Of a stretch of 64,000 bases of DNA, positions 62,140-64,000 are shown piece after piece. Source of the DNA: Pseudomonas fluorescens (lineage in GTDB: Bacteria; Pseudomonadota; Gammaproteobacteria; Pseudomonadales; Pseudomonadaceae); contig NZ_MOBX01000014.1 in NCBI RefSeq assembly GCF_003732425.1, positions 548,816 through 612,815 on the forward strand, given 5' to 3'. Every line of letters starts with the position of its first letter. The first letter of the stretch is position 1. Position numbers and translations under genes: made by a program. Below the pieces are notes generated by a model. It saw only the letters and a program-made list of their open reading frames with translations, made no database searches and was not told where the DNA came from.

Positions 62140-62206
62140 AAAAGATCGCAGCCTTCGGCAGCGCCTACACGGGAAACGCAAATCCTGCCGCAGGCTGCGA
62201 TCTTTT
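62140..62206. repeat. Palindromic repeat pair, shortened (GATCGCAGCC family)
   Basis: AAAAGATCGCAGCC and GGCTGCGATCTTTT in inverse orientation with a degenerate middle. Confidence 0.85.
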
Positions 62207-62210
62207 GCTC

Positions 62211-62687
62211 TTAAGCGCCGAAATACCCCGCACAGCACTTCTTGAACTTCTGCCCACTGGCGCACGGGCAACTGTCATTGCGCCCCAGCTTCAACTGCAC
62301 CGTCGGGTCGATGAAGTACCAGCGCCCGGCGTTCTGCACAAATGAGGAACGCTCGCGATGGCTGTGTTCACCCTGGCTGTCATGCCAACGCGCGGTGAAG
62401 GTGACGAAGGCGTGTTCCGGCTGGCCGCCGAAGACTTCCGAACTCTCCACCTCAAGGCCGAGCCAGGTGCTCTGAGCGCTCCAGTTGCTGATCGACTGGC
62501 GATCCAGGCCCGCCTGCTGGGCGGGCAGGGTGGTCGCCACCAGATACTCAATCAGCCCCAGCACATAGGCGCTGTAGCGCGAACGCATCAGCGCTTCGGC
62601 GCACGGTGCTGGATGGCCGTCGTGATAATGGCCGCAGCAGGCCTCCAGCAGATTGCCGCTGCCGCAAGGGCAAATGGCTGTACTCAT
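62211..62687 (-). CDS. YchJ-family SEC-C protein
   Basis: 158 residues from the ATG at 62685-62687. Two zinc-type Cys motifs are present: CPCGSGNLLEACCG at the start and the SEC-C motif GRNDSCPCASGQKFKKCC at the end. The middle is an NTF2-like domain (EYLVATTLPAQQAGLD; RWYFIDPTVQLK). The family is widespread and of unknown function. It is preceded by the DUF6231 gene on the same strand, 4 bases apart. Confidence 0.85.
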   Translation of the reverse strand: MSTAICPCGSGNLLEACCGHYHDGHPAPCAEALMRSRYSAYVLGLIEYLVATTLPAQQAGLDRQSISNWSAQSTWLGLEVESSEVFGGQPEHAFVTFTARWHDSQGEHSHRERSSFVQNAGRWYFIDPTVQLKLGRNDSCPCASGQKFKKCCAGYFGA

Positions 62688-62691
62688 TGCA

Positions 62692-63189
62692 TTACCACCA
62701 GTATTTCCCGAAGTTTTCCGGATTGGCCCAGAACCGTGAGTTGAGCCAGTCGGGGACTTGTTTGTAGTCAAGCAGATCATAGGTGAACAGGGTCAGCACT
62801 TGCTCGTCGCGTTGAAAACGTTCACTGGCTTGCAGCGCCAGTGAATAGAAGTCGGTTTCCTGCCAGCCGCTGGCCGACAGGTCCGCCAGCACGGCGATGC
62901 GGCTGGCGTTGAGATTGCGAATCCCGCCCAACAGGTTCAGGCCATCGCGCTTGGGCAAATGTTCCAGGCAATCGACCACCAGCGCCAGGTCGAAACGCTG
63001 CGCCGCCAGTTCAGCAGGCAGTGCGCCCGGTGCGGCATGGGCGACAACGGTATCTGGATGTGCCTCTTTAAAGGCATTCAAGGCCGGAAACTCGCTGGCG
63101 CCAATCAGCAGCAGACGCGCCGGGGCGTAACGATCCAGCAAAGCGGCCAACGCCTGTTGCGGCGTTCGTTTAGAAATGGCGACGTTCAT
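62692..63189 (-). CDS. DUF6231-like protein, methyltransferase-type fold
   Basis: 165 residues from the ATG at 63187-63189, with GAGGAG close upstream. The sequence ARLLLIGASEFPALNAFKEA and RFDLALVVDCLEHLPKRDGL has the Rossmann pattern of SAM-dependent methyltransferases, but the G-x-G-x-G site is degenerate. It is probably a Pseudomonas family without a tested function. It shares an operon with the YchJ gene. Confidence 0.75.
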   Translation of the reverse strand: MNVAISKRTPQQALAALLDRYAPARLLLIGASEFPALNAFKEAHPDTVVAHAAPGALPAELAAQRFDLALVVDCLEHLPKRDGLNLLGGIRNLNASRIAVLADLSASGWQETDFYSLALQASERFQRDEQVLTLFTYDLLDYKQVPDWLNSRFWANPENFGKYWW

Positions 63190-63388
63190 CAAGGCTCCTC
63201 AATCAGACCGCCAAGACTAGCCTGCCTGACGGTAGCGGCAAAGAGCCCTGTTTCGCCCGTTTGCGGCAAATGTGCCGAAGTCCTGTGAACACGCTTGCAA
63301 ACAGCGGTGGCCTATTGCTGGCGGAGATTAAAACTCCGGTCTTTACTCCCTGAATCGGTTCTAAGCCGATCCCTCAGGAGAAAACCAG

Positions 63389-64000
63389 ATGAGCATAGTT
63401 CGGACAGCATTACCTTTGATTCTGCTAACCAGTGTGTTGACGGGTTGCGCAGGTTTACAGAAAACCGACTGGCCGACCTGTGCGGCGGTCGGTGGTGTTG
63501 TCGGTGCCGGTCTCGGCGCGACCGAGAGTTCGGCGTGGGCGGGCTACGGCGCGCTGATCGTCGGTGGTACGGCAGCGGCCTATTGCTGGGTACACGGTGA
63601 CGGCGACGAAGATGGCGATGGTGTGCCGGACAGTCGTGACAAGTGCCCGGGTACGCCTAAAGGCGTACAGGTCGACGCTGACGGTTGCCCTCCACCAGCC
63701 CCTGCGCCGGTGGTTGAAGAAGCTGTAGTGGTCAAGGAAGAAACCATTGTCATCCGCGATGTTCACTTCCAGTTCGATAAAGCCACGCTGACCGGCCCTG
63801 ACAAGCAAGTGCTCGACAAGGTCGCCACCCGCCTGAAACAGGAATCCTCGACGGCGCAACTGACCGTGACCGGTCATACCGACAGCGTGGGCAGCGATGC
63901 CTACAACCAGAAACTGTCGGATCGTCGCGCGCACTCGGTGGTTGAGTACTTGATCCAGCAGGGTGTGCCACGCGCCAGTTTCGTTTCGGTGTCCGGTATG
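63389..64000 (+). CDS. OmpA-family lipoprotein, partial
   Basis: The first 204 residues are in the window and the frame continues off the right edge. The start SIVRTALPLILLTSVLTGC ends with a lipobox Cys at residue 20. After a hydrophobic Gly-rich region comes an Asp-rich calcium-binding-like repeat (DGDEDGDGVPDSRDKCPGTP), then the OmpA C-terminal domain (VHFQFDKATL, VTGHTDSVGSDAYNQKLSDRRA) that binds peptidoglycan. The gene position matches PA1041. An AGGAG ribosome site lies 9 bases upstream. Confidence 0.9.
   Translation, partial: MSIVRTALPLILLTSVLTGCAGLQKTDWPTCAAVGGVVGAGLGATESSAWAGYGALIVGGTAAAYCWVHGDGDEDGDGVPDSRDKCPGTPKGVQVDADGCPPPAPAPVVEEAVVVKEETIVIRDVHFQFDKATLTGPDKQVLDKVATRLKQESSTAQLTVTGHTDSVGSDAYNQKLSDRRAHSVVEYLIQQGVPRASFVSVSGM

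Overview
The window is chromosomal DNA from a Pseudomonas of the fluorescens group. The evidence is the gene order (tailocin genes, cinA, recA, recX; finR/fpr; mprF with its lipid hydrolase; proS; quiP next to a glutathione S-transferase), high-GC coding, and three families of intergenic palindromes typical of this group: the GAGCGAGCCTGCTCGC type, the GGCGAGGGAGCTTGCTCCC type, and the GATCAAAAGATCGCAGCC type. No ribosomal RNA, transposase, integrase or CRISPR array was seen.

Region 1 (1-12969) is the distal half of a Mu-like contractile tail cluster with no capsid or packaging genes in view, at the tailocin site upstream of cinA-recA. It runs from the end of a DNA-circularization-type protein through baseplate proteins (gp44 to gp48 types) into an array of five tail-fibre genes, each followed by a small assembly-type gene, and then a lysis cassette: a GH19 endolysin, an inner-membrane spanin, and an outer-membrane spanin lipoprotein encoded inside it in another frame. 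The five fibres share their N-terminal attachment domain and differ in their C-terminal tips. An intrinsic terminator follows the first pair, and a terminator-shaped hairpin lies inside the start of the endolysin gene.

Region 2 (13037-29145) is mostly core: cinA-type amidase, LexA-controlled recA with recX, a LOG-family nucleosidase, a DTW tRNA modifier, an ErdR-like regulator, dgkA, the divergent finR/fpr pair, trmO, an rhlG homologue, a pseudouridine-synthase-like protein that has lost the usual catalytic Asp, a GNAT acetyltransferase, rimO and kup.

Region 3 (29169-32250) is an accessory island between two palindromic repeats. It holds a DUF6124/DUF3077-like gene behind a long, apparently structured leader, a small unknown ORF, and a tight three-gene operon: winged-helix protein, AbiEii-like nucleotidyltransferase, PP2C-like phosphatase. 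A perfect 11-bp inverted repeat precedes the operon. This is the best candidate here for an undescribed system; a reversible nucleotidylation switch is a testable idea, not a demonstrated function.

Region 4 (32449-64000) is core again: aminoacyl-phosphatidylglycerol hydrolase and mprF, two tandem initiator tRNA genes, a LexA-controlled dinB, proS, an ampG-type permease, an alkyltransferase-like protein, a cold-shock gene, dcd, a ligase-associated DNA-repair set (pdeM, DEXH helicase, ATP ligase, exonuclease) split by a basic-amino-acid ABC transporter operon, quiP with a GST gene, a set of SEC-C/LEA small proteins, and the first part of an OmpA-like lipoprotein gene that runs off the end.
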